DNA from: Sphingopyxis sp. DBS4
Lineage (GTDB): Bacteria; Pseudomonadota; Alphaproteobacteria; Sphingomonadales; Sphingomonadaceae
DNA length: 64,000 nucleotides
Reading direction: 5' to 3'
Assembly (NCBI RefSeq): GCF_024628865.1
Contig: NZ_CP102384.1
Coordinates: 3,607,001 to 3,671,000, forward strand
Under the pieces are notes generated by a model. That model was not told the DNA's origin. It ran no database searches and saw only the letters and a list, made by a program, of their open reading frames with translations. Positions 16,136-26,370 of the stretch are shown in pieces. A program made the translations under genes and the position numbers. How positions within the stretch are numbered: the stretch's first letter is position 1; each line of letters begins with the position of its first letter.

Positions 16136-18346
16136 TCATCGCGCCAGCAACTCCCTCGCTGCCGCCACGATCGAATCGCGGCTCGGCAGCGTCAGCGTCG
16201 CCGCCTTGCCCAGCGGGATGAAGCTGTCGTCGGCGGCGAGGCGCGCGAGCGTCTTCTCCGGCGTCTGTTCGACGAACAGCGCCATCAGCGCTTCGCTCTG
16301 CGACCCGGTGATGCGGCATTCGTCGACGATCAGGATGCGCTTCGCATCGCCGACCGCGGCAACCAGCGCCTCCTCGTTCACCGGATTCAGCCAGCGGAGG
16401 TCGATCACGCGCGCTTTCACACCATCGGCGGCGAGCAGTTTCTCGGCCTGACGCGACAAATAATATCCATTGCCATAGGTAACGATCGCAAGGTCGGTGC
16501 CGTCGCCATGCACCCCGACCTCGCCGAGCCGGATCGGCGCGCCTTCGCCCGGCGCCTCATAGACGCTGGTCCAGAGGCCATCGCCATCTGCGTGCAGGTC
16601 GCGGGTCATGTAGAGCGCGATCGGCTCGACGAAGACGACGACGCGCTGCTCCTCGCGCGCCAGCCGCACGCATTCACGAAGCATGTGGACGGCATCGCGG
16701 CCGTTCGACGGCACCGCTAGGATCACCCCCGGAATGTCGCGGAATACCGCAAGGCTGTTGTCGTTGTGGAAATGGCCGCCGAAGCCCTTCTGATAGCCGA
16801 GCCCCGCAATGCGGATCACCATCGGGTTTGTATATTGCCCGTTCGAGAAGAAGCTGAGGGTCGCCGCCTCGCCGCGAATCTGGTCCTCGGCATTGTGGAC
16901 ATAAGCGAGGAACTGGATCTCGGGCATCGGCACGAAGCCGTTGTGCGCCATGCCGATCGCGAGCCCCAGGATCGCCTGTTCGTCGAGCAAAGTGTTGACG
17001 ACGCGCGCCGAGCCGAAACGCTGGTGGAGCTTGGCGGTGACGTTGTAGACGCCGCCCTTCGGCCCGACATCCTCGCCCGCGACGACGATTTCCTTGTGCG
17101 CGAGCATCAGGTCGGCGAGTGCCCACGACAACAGCCGCGCCATGTGCATCGGCTTGTCCATCTGCGCGGCATCGCTGCCGAACAGCGCCTTGCGGTCCTC
17201 GGCCGACGGCGTGTTCGCGCGGACCAGGTCGCGCTTGGGCGGGACGAGGCTTTCCATCACGCCCGCGGGGGTGGTAATCTTCGGCCGCTTTATCGCCGCC
17301 TCGGCCTGCCGCGCGAGCGTCGCGCCGATCTCTTCATAGGCGCCGGCAACTTCGGCGGGGGTCATCCAGCCCTGCTCGGCCATCAGCGCCGCGCCCGCGA
17401 GCAGCGGGTCGCGTGCCTCGTCGGCCTCGATCAGCGCCTTGGGCAGATAGACCGCCTGCACGTCGGATCCGGCATGGCCATAAAGGCGCACCGTGCCCAT
17501 GTGGAGGAACACCGGCTTGCGGGTGCGGCGGGCGTAGTCGGCGGCTTCCTTCGCCCCGGCATAGGCGGACACGAGATCGGAGCCGTCGCACTGGATATAG
17601 TGCAGCCCGGCGCGATGGCGGAACTGCGCTTCGATCCACCCCGTCGGCGTCCGCGTCGAAATGCCGATGCCATTATCCTCGCAGAGGAAGATCAGCGGCA
17701 TCGGCGAGCCCTGATAGGCCGACCAGCCCGCGGTGTTGAACGCGCCCTGCGCGGTCGAATGGTTCGCCGACGCATCGCCGAAGCTCGCCAGCACCACCGC
17801 GTCATCGGGCAGCGGACAGCCCTCCATCCCCAGCCTTCGCGCGATACCGATCGAGAAGGCGGCGCCGACCGCCTTGGGCAGGTGCGAGGCGATCGTCGAG
17901 GTTTGCGGCGGGATCGCCAGCGGTTTCGACCCGATCACCTTGTGCCGCCCGCCCGAAATCGGGTCCTCGCTCGACGCCGCAAAGCTCAGCAGCATGTCCC
18001 ACGTCGGCGTCCCGCCCGGAAGCTGACGCGAGCGGTGGAGCTGAAAGGCGTTCGAGCGGTAATGGAGAAACGCCATGTCGGTGACGCGCAGCGCCGCGGC
18101 GACCGCGGCATTGCCCTCGTGTCCCGACGATCCGATCGTGTAAAAGCCTTCGCCGCGCGCCTGTAACGCACGCGACAGCCGGTCCATCTGGCGGCTGGTC
18201 AACTGCGACAGGAAAATATCGGTCGCCTCGGTGCGCGACAGGCCGACCCCCGCGGGATCGGGCGCATCGGCGCTCCGGGCCAGCGAACCGCTCGCCAGCG
18301 CGGCGAGGAATTTTTCATGTACTGCCTCAGCCGCGTCCACCGACAT
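16136..18346 (-). CDS. 2-oxoacid dehydrogenase E1, fused alpha and beta subunits
   Basis: 736 residues. The alpha half (about 1-360) binds thiamine diphosphate with FGDASANHSTAQGAFN, a GDx(24-30)N-type motif. The beta half (about 395-736) has ALADLMLAHKEIVVAGEDVGPKGG-like sequence in its early part, then GLGYQKGFGGHFHNDNS, and the C-terminal transketolase domain ending with DECRITGSQSEA. Such fusions are annotated as branched-chain 2-oxoacid or acetoin-type dehydrogenase E1. Substrate cannot be fixed from sequence, and no E2 or E3 gene is within the window. It is divergent from the DUF4129 gene. Confidence 0.85.
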   Translation of the reverse strand: MSVDAAEAVHEKFLAALASGSLARSADAPDPAGVGLSRTEATDIFLSQLTSRQMDRLSRALQARGEGFYTIGSSGHEGNAAVAAALRVTDMAFLHYRSNAFQLHRSRQLPGGTPTWDMLLSFAASSEDPISGGRHKVIGSKPLAIPPQTSTIASHLPKAVGAAFSIGIARRLGMEGCPLPDDAVVLASFGDASANHSTAQGAFNTAGWSAYQGSPMPLIFLCEDNGIGISTRTPTGWIEAQFRHRAGLHYIQCDGSDLVSAYAGAKEAADYARRTRKPVFLHMGTVRLYGHAGSDVQAVYLPKALIEADEARDPLLAGAALMAEQGWMTPAEVAGAYEEIGATLARQAEAAIKRPKITTPAGVMESLVPPKRDLVRANTPSAEDRKALFGSDAAQMDKPMHMARLLSWALADLMLAHKEIVVAGEDVGPKGGVYNVTAKLHQRFGSARVVNTLLDEQAILGLAIGMAHNGFVPMPEIQFLAYVHNAEDQIRGEAATLSFFSNGQYTNPMVIRIAGLGYQKGFGGHFHNDNSLAVFRDIPGVILAVPSNGRDAVHMLRECVRLAREEQRVVVFVEPIALYMTRDLHADGDGLWTSVYEAPGEGAPIRLGEVGVHGDGTDLAIVTYGNGYYLSRQAEKLLAADGVKARVIDLRWLNPVNEEALVAAVGDAKRILIVDECRITGSQSEALMALFVEQTPEKTLARLAADDSFIPLGKAATLTLPSRDSIVAAARELLAR

Positions 18347-18391
18347 CCTCCGTCCGCTTTGCCGATCCGGTTGCGAATGAAACCATCGGCT

Positions 18392-18416
18392 CTGGTCTAG
18401 CGCGCGCTAGAACCAG
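18392..18416. promoter_or_regulatory. Palindrome in the divergent intergenic region
   Basis: A perfect 14-base palindrome, CTAGCGCGCGCTAG (18397-18410), is flanked by CTGGT and ACCAG, making an extended dyad. It sits between the divergent E1 and DUF4129 genes and could be an operator. The regulator is unknown. Confidence 0.3.
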
Positions 18417-18508
18417 GGCGGTCGGCGCGCAAGCATCTCTTGCCTTCTCGCGGCGCGGCGCGCTACCACCTTCGCGATGACCGAGCAGGGCGGGGCACTT
18501 TTTTTCCT

Positions 18509-19204
18509 ATGATGTCGCTGTGGATCGCGCAGGCGTCGGCAAGCGGCTCGCCGGAAACCGGCGATGGGCAGGGCTGGCTCCTCGATCCCGAGCTTCTGGG
18601 CCCGGGCTACAGCCAGACGATGGCAGGCGATACGATCCAGACGGGCTTTCCGCCGCCACCGCCGGCGCGCGACAATCCGCAATGGGATCTCGGCTGGCTG
18701 CGCGATTTCTTCGAATGGACGGCTCCGGCGCTGAAGCCGTTGATGTGGATCGGCGCCGCGGCGCTGCTGCTCCTCATCCTCTATCATTTCGTCCCCGCCT
18801 TCGCCGATTGGGTCGACAATCTCCGCTTCGGCCGCAAGCGCCGCGCCGGGGAAGTCGAAGAAAGCATCGGCGAGGCCGGGGCGGGCGCGGCGCGGGCGCG
18901 GCTTGCCGACGCCGACGCGCTCGCCGCCGCCGGGCGCTTCGCCGAGGCGGTGCATCTGCTCCTCTATCGCAGCGTCGACGACATCGCCGGCCGCCGTCCC
19001 GGTCTCGTCCGCCCCGCGATGACCTCGCGCGAGTTGGCGGCCGCGGCCGATCTGCCCACGGTCGCGCAGCGCGCGTTCAGCCGGATCGCGCGCGCGGTCG
19101 AGATTAGCCTGTTCGGCGGCCGCTCGATCGACGATGCGGCATGGCAGGAATGCCGCACCGCCTATGCCGAGCTCACCGTGCCGAAAAATTGGGCGCGGGC
19201 ATGA
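18509..19204 (+). CDS. DUF4129-domain membrane protein (MoxR operon)
   Basis: 231 residues from the ATG at 18509; another ATG follows immediately. There is an extracytoplasmic N-terminal part of about 75 residues, one membrane helix (about 76-95), and a cytoplasmic C-terminal DUF4129 domain (about 140-228) with AVHLLLYRSVDDIAGRRPG and AMTSRELA. It is the first gene of an operon with DUF4350, MoxR ATPase, DUF58, SpoIIM and RDD proteins. Its stop overlaps the next start (ATGA). DUF4129 domains are common in MoxR clusters, but the exact role is unknown. Confidence 0.8.
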   Translation: MMSLWIAQASASGSPETGDGQGWLLDPELLGPGYSQTMAGDTIQTGFPPPPPARDNPQWDLGWLRDFFEWTAPALKPLMWIGAAALLLLILYHFVPAFADWVDNLRFGRKRRAGEVEESIGEAGAGAARARLADADALAAAGRFAEAVHLLLYRSVDDIAGRRPGLVRPAMTSRELAAAADLPTVAQRAFSRIARAVEISLFGGRSIDDAAWQECRTAYAELTVPKNWARA

Positions 19205-20425
19205 GCGGCGCGCGCGGCGGCGATCATGGCTTCAATCCGCTGCTGATCGCGGGGCTGGTTCTCGTCGGCGTCATCGCCTTCGTCGCGCTCTGGGCGCTGG
19301 TCGCGCTCGGCCCGCAGCTATCCAACGGCAACGACGGCGGCGGCCATGCGCTGTCGAAAGCGGCGCCGGGCTTTGCCGCGATCGTCGACCTCGCCGAGCG
19401 CGCGGGTGCCGATGTCGAGCTGCGCCGCCGCGTCGTCGATGACGACTCGTCCGACGACAGCGGGCCGCTCCTGATCCTCACCCCCAAGCACAACAGCAAA
19501 ACCGAAGAAATCACGGACCTGTTGACCCGCCAGCGCGATCGCGTCCTGCTCGTGCTTCCCAAATGGCAAACGCTTCGCATCCCCGGCCGGACGCCGAAGC
19601 CGGGATGGGTCAGCGCCGGCTTTCCCGCCGCCCCAAGCGACGCGCTGCTCCCCGAACCATTGTTCGGCAAGGCTCGCATCCGCGCCCCGGAAGCAAAGGC
19701 GCAGGCAGTCGCGGCCGAGGTCGCGGGACGTCGCTTCGCGGCCTATCTTCCCGAGGATGCGCAGGTCGTCGACGGCGACGGCATCGAGCCGCTGATCGAA
19801 GGCGCGAACGGCGGCGCGGTGCTCTCACGCGCAAAGGACCGCGATATCTATATCCTCGCCGACCCCGACCTGATCGACAATCTCGCCTTCGCGTCGCGCG
19901 ACCGGGGGCGCGCGGCGGCGATGCTGATCGATGCCGTCGCCGAAGACGCCGCCGCCGACGGCTTCGCCTTCGACCTGACGCTGAACGGCTTCGGCGGCCA
20001 GCGCTCGTTGCTCCGCTTTGCCTTCGTACCGCCCTTCATCGGCATCACGCTCTGCCTGATCGCGGCGGGGCTGCTCGCGCTGTGGCAGGCGTGGGTGCGC
20101 TTCGGCCCGGCGCTGAAGCCCGGCCGCGCGATTCCGGTGTCGAAAGCGGCGCTGATCGCGAACAGCGCCGACCTCGTCCGCCAGGCGCGCCGCGAGCTCG
20201 ACGGCGCCGACGCCTATGTGGCGGGCCAGCGGAGCGCGATCGCGCGGCGGCTGCACGCCCCGAGCGGGATCGACGCGCAGGCGACCGACGCCTGGATCGA
20301 CCGGCGGCTGAAAGCGGGCAGCGACCTTTTCTCCGCGTTGGCACGGCGGCTGCCGCTCGCGCGCAACAGACATGAGTTTCTGGAGGGCGCGCAGGCGCTC
20401 AGCGACATCAGGAAGGAATTACTCC

Positions 20426-20436
<11 letters not shown>
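19201..20436 (+). CDS. DUF4350-domain protein (MoxR operon)
   Basis: 411 residues from the ATG at 19201, which overlaps the upstream stop. There are two membrane helices (about 13-35 and 280-302) with a domain between them resembling the GATase/ThuA-like DUF4350 fold ([44 protein letters not shown]). The C-terminal cytoplasmic part of about 100 residues is helical. It overlaps the moxR start by 11 bases. The function is unknown beyond its association with MoxR ATPases. Confidence 0.78.
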
Positions 20437-21388
<952 letters not shown>

Positions 21389-21412
21389 TGGGAAACGTCA
21401 TCGACAATGTCA

Positions 21413-21488
21413 TGCGTCCCCGCGAAGGCGGGGACCCAGGGAAGGCTGGCGCACGGTCGCCCTGGGTCCCCGCCTTCGCGGGGACGCA
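21413..21488. repeat. REP/BIME-type paired inverted repeat inside the MoxR operon
   Basis: Perfect 29-base arms at 21413-21441 and 21460-21488, each holding the palindrome CCCCGCGAAGGCGGGG. The repeat separates moxR from the DUF58 gene in an otherwise overlapping operon. It may stall or process the transcript. Confidence 0.88.
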
Positions 21489-21510
21489 CGACGAGGGGGC
21501 GGCCTGAAAG

Positions 21511-22833
21511 ATGGCCGTCTACCCCACCCGGCGCGCGATTTATCTGCTGCTGCTCGGTGCCCCGGTGGCGCTGGCGCTCGGGCTGATCCGGCCCACGCTG
21601 TGGATCGTCGCGCCCGCGTGGATCGCCCTGATCCTGATCGGCCTGCTGCTCGACGCGATGCTCGGCGCGAATCCGCGCCGCCTCGCCCTCGCGGCCGAGG
21701 CGCCGCATCAGGCCGGGGTCGGTGACCCATTCGACCTCCGGCTCGTCGCGACCGGTCCCGCGGTGCCGCGCCGCGCCGAAATGGCGCTCGCGCTCGACGA
21801 GCGGTTCGCCCCCGGCGGGCGGCTTGCGGACGAGATGCTCCGCGCGAGCGATTCGGATGGCGCGCTCGTCCGCACCCTGCCGCTCGCCGCATCGCGGCGC
21901 GGGCAGGCGCGACTCGAGACGCTGTGGATTCGCTGGGCGGGGCCGTTTGGCCTCGTCTGGAAGCAGCGCCGCTTCGCGCTCGATCGCGTGATCGCCGTGG
22001 TCCCCAGCCTGCGCGCGGTGACCGAGGAGGGGCGCCGCCTGTTCCAGCGCGATAGCTGGTTCGGCCTTCGCCAGCAGCAGCGTCGCGGCGAGGGCAGCGA
22101 ATATGAAGCGCTTGCCGAATATCAGCCCGGAATGGACCGGCGCGCGATCGACTGGAACGCCTCGGCGCGCCACGTCAAGCTGCTCGCCAAGGAATATCGC
22201 GTCGAGCGCGACAACCGCGTCATCCTCGCGATCGACGGCGGGCGGACGATGGCCGAGCCGGTCGGCGGCATGCCGCGCGTCGACCGCGCGGTGTCGGCGG
22301 CGCTGCTGCTCGCCTTCGCCGGGCTGAAGCTCGGTGACCGCATCAGCCTCTTCTCCTTCGCCGCCAAGCCGCAGGCGCTGACCCCCGCCTATATGCACGT
22401 CCAGGATTTCCCGGCGCTGCAACGCGCCGCGAGCCTGATCGACTATGCGCCTGTCGAGAGCAATTTCACCCTCGCGCTGAGCACCCTCGGCGCCCAGCTC
22501 AACCGCCGCTCGCTGATCATCCTGTTCACCGAATTCACCGACGCGACGAGCGCCGACCTGATGATCCGGGCCGCCGGCCGGCTGGTGAAGAAGCACCGGC
22601 TGCTGTTCGTCGTCATCCGCGACGACGAGGTCGAGGAGGTCGAGCGACGGCGGCCCGAAAGCGCCGCCGACGTCACGCGCGCGAACGTCGCCGCCGCGAT
22701 GCTGCGCGACCGGCAGCTGGTGATCGCGCGGCTCCAGCGGCTCGGCGCCGACGTGATCGAGGTTCCCGCCGACGCGATGGGCGCGAGCGTGGTCGAGGCC
22801 TATCTCGGCATCAAGCGCCAGGGGAGCCTGTGA
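21511..22833 (+). CDS. DUF58 (VWA-like) protein, MoxR partner
   Basis: 440 residues with two N-terminal membrane helices (about 11-29 and 32-52). The DUF58 signature is present: RRGEGSEYEALAEYQPGMDRRAIDWNASARH followed by LAKEYRVERDN, given here in two parts of the same region (about 190-230). A von Willebrand A-like domain follows (VILAIDGGRTM, about 237-400). DUF58 proteins are the usual membrane partners of MoxR. The next gene starts on the stop codon (TGATG). Confidence 0.85.
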   Translation: MAVYPTRRAIYLLLLGAPVALALGLIRPTLWIVAPAWIALILIGLLLDAMLGANPRRLALAAEAPHQAGVGDPFDLRLVATGPAVPRRAEMALALDERFAPGGRLADEMLRASDSDGALVRTLPLAASRRGQARLETLWIRWAGPFGLVWKQRRFALDRVIAVVPSLRAVTEEGRRLFQRDSWFGLRQQQRRGEGSEYEALAEYQPGMDRRAIDWNASARHVKLLAKEYRVERDNRVILAIDGGRTMAEPVGGMPRVDRAVSAALLLAFAGLKLGDRISLFSFAAKPQALTPAYMHVQDFPALQRAASLIDYAPVESNFTLALSTLGAQLNRRSLIILFTEFTDATSADLMIRAAGRLVKKHRLLFVVIRDDEVEEVERRRPESAADVTRANVAAAMLRDRQLVIARLQRLGADVIEVPADAMGASVVEAYLGIKRQGSL

Positions 22834-23861
22834 TGCAGCCTGTGAGCGCGGCCGAGCTTCCCGCCTTTTCGACCAGCCGCTTCCGCGCCGAGCGCGAGGC
22901 CGACTGGATCGCCTTCGACCTGCTACTGACCAAGCTAGAGCGAAAGGGCGCGGCGGCTCTGACCAGCGACGAATTGCTCCAGCTCCCGATCCTCTATCGC
23001 GCGACGCTCTCCTCGCTGTCGATCGCGCGTGCGACCAGCCTCGACAAGGCGCTGCTCGGCCATCTCGAGGCGTTGTCGATCCGCGGCTATTTCCTCGTCT
23101 ATGGCGTGCGCGAGACGCGGGCGAGCCGCATCCGCCGCTTCTTCCGCTATGACTGGCCCGCCGCGGTGCGCGCGGTGTGGAAGGAAACGCTGATCATCGC
23201 GCTCGTCATCATCCTCGGTGCGCTGACCAGCTATGCGCTCGTCGCGAGCAACCCCGAATGGTATTATAATTTCGTTCCCGAGGAGATGTCGGGCGGCCGC
23301 GATCCGCACGCGACGGTCGATTATCTGCGATCGACGCTCGGCCACGGCAAGGCGGCGGCCGACGAGCAGAGCAGCGGGCTCCACGTCTTCGCGACCTATC
23401 TCTTCACGCACAACAGCCAAGTGTCGATCCTGTCCTTCGCGCTGGGTTTCGCCTTCGGCGTGCCGACGATGATGCTCGAATATTATCAGGGCATCGGGCT
23501 CGGCGCGATGCTCGCGCTGTTTTCGGGCAAGGGGCTGGGGGTCGATTTCGGCGGCTGGCTGTTCATCCACGGCACGACGGAACTGTTCGCCGCCGCTCTG
23601 TCGGGCGCCGCGGGCCTGCGGATCGGCGCCGCGGTGGTCTTCCCGGGCGCGCGCGGCCGACTGGAGGCGGCGGCCGACGCGGGGCGGACCGCGGGCAAGG
23701 TGATGATCGGCGTCATCCTGATGCTGCTCGTCGCCGGCGTGCTCGAGGGCTTCGGGCGTCAGCTCATCACCGACACGATGCTGCGTTATGCCATCGGCAC
23801 GGTGATGCTGCTCTTCTGGCTCGCCTATTATTATATCCCGCGCCGCGAGGATGTCGCATGA
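22833..23861 (+). CDS. Stage II sporulation protein M-like membrane protein
   Basis: 342 residues. The first 110 residues are cytoplasmic and rich in charge. Then come about five or six membrane helices (LIIALVIILGALTSYALVAS, SILSFALGFAFGVPTMML, WLFIHGTTELFAAALSGAAG, VMIGVILMLLVAGVLEG, and one more near the end). This matches the SpoIIM family in MoxR/DUF58 operons of non-sporulating bacteria. HGTTEL is the most conserved motif. Start and stop overlap its neighbours. The role is not known. Confidence 0.83.
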   Translation: MQPVSAAELPAFSTSRFRAEREADWIAFDLLLTKLERKGAAALTSDELLQLPILYRATLSSLSIARATSLDKALLGHLEALSIRGYFLVYGVRETRASRIRRFFRYDWPAAVRAVWKETLIIALVIILGALTSYALVASNPEWYYNFVPEEMSGGRDPHATVDYLRSTLGHGKAAADEQSSGLHVFATYLFTHNSQVSILSFALGFAFGVPTMMLEYYQGIGLGAMLALFSGKGLGVDFGGWLFIHGTTELFAAALSGAAGLRIGAAVVFPGARGRLEAAADAGRTAGKVMIGVILMLLVAGVLEGFGRQLITDTMLRYAIGTVMLLFWLAYYYIPRREDVA

Positions 23862-24724
23862 CCGCCACCGCTCACGCGAAGCTGCGGTCGGCGCAGGCCA
23901 GGAAGGTCCGCGAATTCGTGACGCCCGAAGGCGTCGATCTGCAATTGCGCATCGCCAGCGCCGGGCTTCGCTTCGGAGCCTTGGTCGTCGATTTCGTCAT
24001 CATCAACCTGGCGCTGCTGCTTTTCACCCTGCTCATGGTCTGGGTCGGCTTCGCGGTGAAGGGCGGCGTCGCCGAGGTCGTCTGGATGCTCGGCGCCTTC
24101 GTCCTGCGCACCTTCTGGTTCATCGGCTTCGAGCTCGGGTCACGCGCGGCGACCCCGGGCAAAAGAATGATGGGCATCCGCGTCGTCGCGCGCGACGGCG
24201 GACGGCTGACCGCCGACGCGGTCGTCGCGCGCAACCTGATCCGCGAGCTCGAGCTGTTCCTACCGCTGATGATGCTCGGGGTCGGCGCCGCCGAGGACAT
24301 GGTGTCGGGCTGGACGCTCCTTGCCGGCGTGATCTGGTCGCTGACACTCAGCCTGTTCCTGCTTTTCAACCGCGACCGGATGCGGATGGGCGATCTGATC
24401 GCGGGCACCTGGGTCGTGATGGCCGAGCGCGCCAAGCTCGACAGCGACATCGCGGCGGAGGCGGAGGCCGGGGCGATCCGCTTCACCGACGCCGAACTCG
24501 CGGTCTATGGCATCTACGAGCTGCAGGAACTCGAACGCGTCCTGCGCGCCCGCGATGCGCGCGCGATGCGCGAGGTCGCCGACACGATCCGCGCCAAGAT
24601 CGGCCGCCCGGTCGCCGAAGAGGATGACGCCTTCCTGCTTTCCTATTACCGGCAGCTCAAGGCCCGGCTCGAACGCGGGCTGCTGTTCGGCAAGCGACGT
24701 GAGGATAAATATGCCAGCGACTGA
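23858..24724 (+). CDS. RDD-family membrane protein
   Basis: 288 residues with the RDD domain: helix 1 (about 38-65, preceded by GLRFGALVVDFVI with the Arg-Asp pair) and helix 2 with RAATPGKRMMGIRVV. A cytoplasmic C-terminal extension of about 110 residues follows. RDD proteins have been linked to transport or stress resistance, and in this operon type they come last. The start overlaps the SpoIIM-like stop (ATGA). The end overlaps the nitroreductase start by 14 bases. Confidence 0.83.
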   Translation: MTATAHAKLRSAQARKVREFVTPEGVDLQLRIASAGLRFGALVVDFVIINLALLLFTLLMVWVGFAVKGGVAEVVWMLGAFVLRTFWFIGFELGSRAATPGKRMMGIRVVARDGGRLTADAVVARNLIRELELFLPLMMLGVGAAEDMVSGWTLLAGVIWSLTLSLFLLFNRDRMRMGDLIAGTWVVMAERAKLDSDIAAEAEAGAIRFTDAELAVYGIYELQELERVLRARDARAMREVADTIRAKIGRPVAEEDDAFLLSYYRQLKARLERGLLFGKRREDKYASD

Positions 24725-25406
24725 CACGCTCTCCCCTTCGGTCACCGAGGCGCTGCACCGCCGCCGCTCGGTCCGTGCCTTCACCGACGCGCCCGTCGAT
24801 CCCGATGTGCTGAAGGCGGTATTCGCTGCCGCGCAGCGCGCGCCGTCGGGCGGCAACCTTCAGCCGTGGCAGGTCACGCTCGTCACCGGCGAGCCTTGGG
24901 ACCGCGTCAAGAGTGCGGTCGCGGCGCGCATCGCAATGGGGCGCGAGGGTCAACAGGCAGAATATGACATCTATCCCAGAGGCCTCACCGATCCGTGGGA
25001 AAGCCGCCGTTTCGGCGTCGGCGAAGCGCTTTACGCCTCGCTCGGCATCCCGCGCGAGGACAAGGCGGCGCGGCTCGCTCGGTTCATGGAAAATTATCGC
25101 GGTTTCGGCGCACCGGTGATGCTTTTCCTCCACTGCTCGCGCATCATGGGACCGCCGCAATGGTCCGACATGGGGATGTGGCTGCAATCGGTGATGCTGC
25201 TGCTCGTCGAGCATGGCCTCGCGAGCTGTCCGCAGGAATGCTGGGCGATGTACGGACAGACGGTGCGCGAGACGCTGGGCCTCGGGGAGGATCAGATCTT
25301 GTTTACCGGCCTCGCGATCGGCCACGCCGATGACGGGCAGGCGGTGAACCAATGGCCGGTCCCGCGCGTGGACCTGAATGAGGTAATCGATTGGCAGGGT
25401 TTTTGA
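24711..25406 (+). CDS. Nitroreductase-family FMN oxidoreductase
   Basis: 231 residues from the ATG at 24711. FMN-binding features include RRRSVRAFTDAPVD near the N-terminus and RAPSGGNLQPWQ (about 41-52); the C-terminal glycine-rich strand TGLAIGHAD is also present. The overall length fits the nfnB/Acg-like group. Substrate cannot be assigned. It is translationally coupled to the RDD gene, perhaps only by compact gene packing. Confidence 0.88.
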   Translation: MPATDTLSPSVTEALHRRRSVRAFTDAPVDPDVLKAVFAAAQRAPSGGNLQPWQVTLVTGEPWDRVKSAVAARIAMGREGQQAEYDIYPRGLTDPWESRRFGVGEALYASLGIPREDKAARLARFMENYRGFGAPVMLFLHCSRIMGPPQWSDMGMWLQSVMLLLVEHGLASCPQECWAMYGQTVRETLGLGEDQILFTGLAIGHADDGQAVNQWPVPRVDLNEVIDWQGF

Positions 25407-25408
25407 GC

Positions 25409-25921
25409 ATGGGGTTTCGGAAGATGAGCGGCAAGCAGGCGGGAAGCGCTCTCGCGATCGTCATGGCGCTCGCGATGGCGGGCTGCGCCGCGGTGCCGAC
25501 GCCGCAGGCGCCGCCGCCTGCCCCGGCGCCGCGCCCCGCGCCGACGCCCGCGCCCCTGCCGTCACCGAGCCAGTCGTGGGAGGAAAGGGCGCTCAACCCT
25601 GGCGGCTGGCGCTATGACGCGGGCAGCCGCACCGCGACCTTCGCCCCGACCGGCAGCGCGAGCCCGCTGCTGACGATGCGCTGCGCCGGCGGCAACCTCC
25701 ACCTGACCGCGCCGCTCGACGGCGCCGTCGCGCTCCGCACCAGCGCGGGCACCGACCAGATCCGCTTCGACGGCGGCGCCGCGACGGTGCCCGGCCGCGA
25801 CATTCGGCTCGATCGCATCGCCTTCAGCCGCGGCCGCTTCGCGCTCGAATCGGGCAGCGGCGCGTTGACCCTGCCGGTGCAGTCGGAAATCGGGCGGGTC
25901 ATCGAGGATTGCCGGGGGTAG
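25409..25921 (+). CDS. Putative lipoprotein, unknown function
   Basis: 170 residues from the ATG at 25409, or 165 from the ATG at 25424. A short basic N-terminus and a hydrophobic stretch (ALAIVMALAMAGC) end in a probable lipobox Cys. A Pro/Ala-rich spacer (about 32-58) precedes a C-terminal domain of about 110 residues that resembles beta-rich sphingomonad hypotheticals (WRYDAGSRTATFAPTGS, LLTMRCAGGNLHL). No known family was recognised. It starts two bases after the nitroreductase stop. Confidence 0.7.
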   Translation: MGFRKMSGKQAGSALAIVMALAMAGCAAVPTPQAPPPAPAPRPAPTPAPLPSPSQSWEERALNPGGWRYDAGSRTATFAPTGSASPLLTMRCAGGNLHLTAPLDGAVALRTSAGTDQIRFDGGAATVPGRDIRLDRIAFSRGRFALESGSGALTLPVQSEIGRVIEDCRG

Positions 25922-25956
25922 CGGCGGCGATTTCAGGGCGGGGAGCCGACATCCCC

Positions 25957-26033
25957 CGTCATCCCCGCGAAAGCGGAAACCCAGTGTGCGTCGGCTGACC
26001 CTACACCGGGTTTCCGCTTTCGCGGGAATGACG
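25957..26033. repeat. REP/BIME-type inverted repeat (family TTCCCGCGAAAGCGGGAA)
   Basis: Two inverted units (25957-25985 and about 26003-26033) carry the GCGAAAGC core. It is one of three copies of this family in the window, with 32411-32489 and 49280-49364. It lies in a 449-base gap without genes (25922-26370). Confidence 0.85.
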
Positions 26034-26079
26034 AAGTTATGAGATATCAAGCGTCGCTTTCCGATCGCTTGCAAACTCC

Positions 26080-26108
26080 CGTCATCCCGGATCGAGCCCG
26101 GGATGACG
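26080..26108. repeat. Single REP-type palindrome (GTCATCCCGG family)
   Basis: An 11-base perfect inverted repeat (26080-26090 with 26098-26108) matches the outer ends of the larger units at 32535 and 49169. The rest of the gap up to 26370 holds only a weak inverted repeat, AAGGAGACA/TGTCTCCTT at 26277-26285 and 26312-26320. No gene was seen there. Confidence 0.75.
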
Positions 26109-26370
26109 ATGTAAGGCAGGTCAGCTTGCAGGCGAATGCAGGTGCATCCCAAAGAGGCAGGCCGGTCGAAAAGCGGCTTTCCTACATTATCCGTCCGTGT
26201 AATCCTCGCCTTCGGCTCTTTGGATCGTCGATCACCCACCGCACTCAGCCATCATCGTCGCTTGCTTAACGCGACAAAGGAGACATTTCCGGCGCGTGCG
26301 TCCGTATCCTTTGTCTCCTTAAGGCCCCAAAAGACACAATTCGGACCCCGCATGCGGACCTTCTGTGGCT

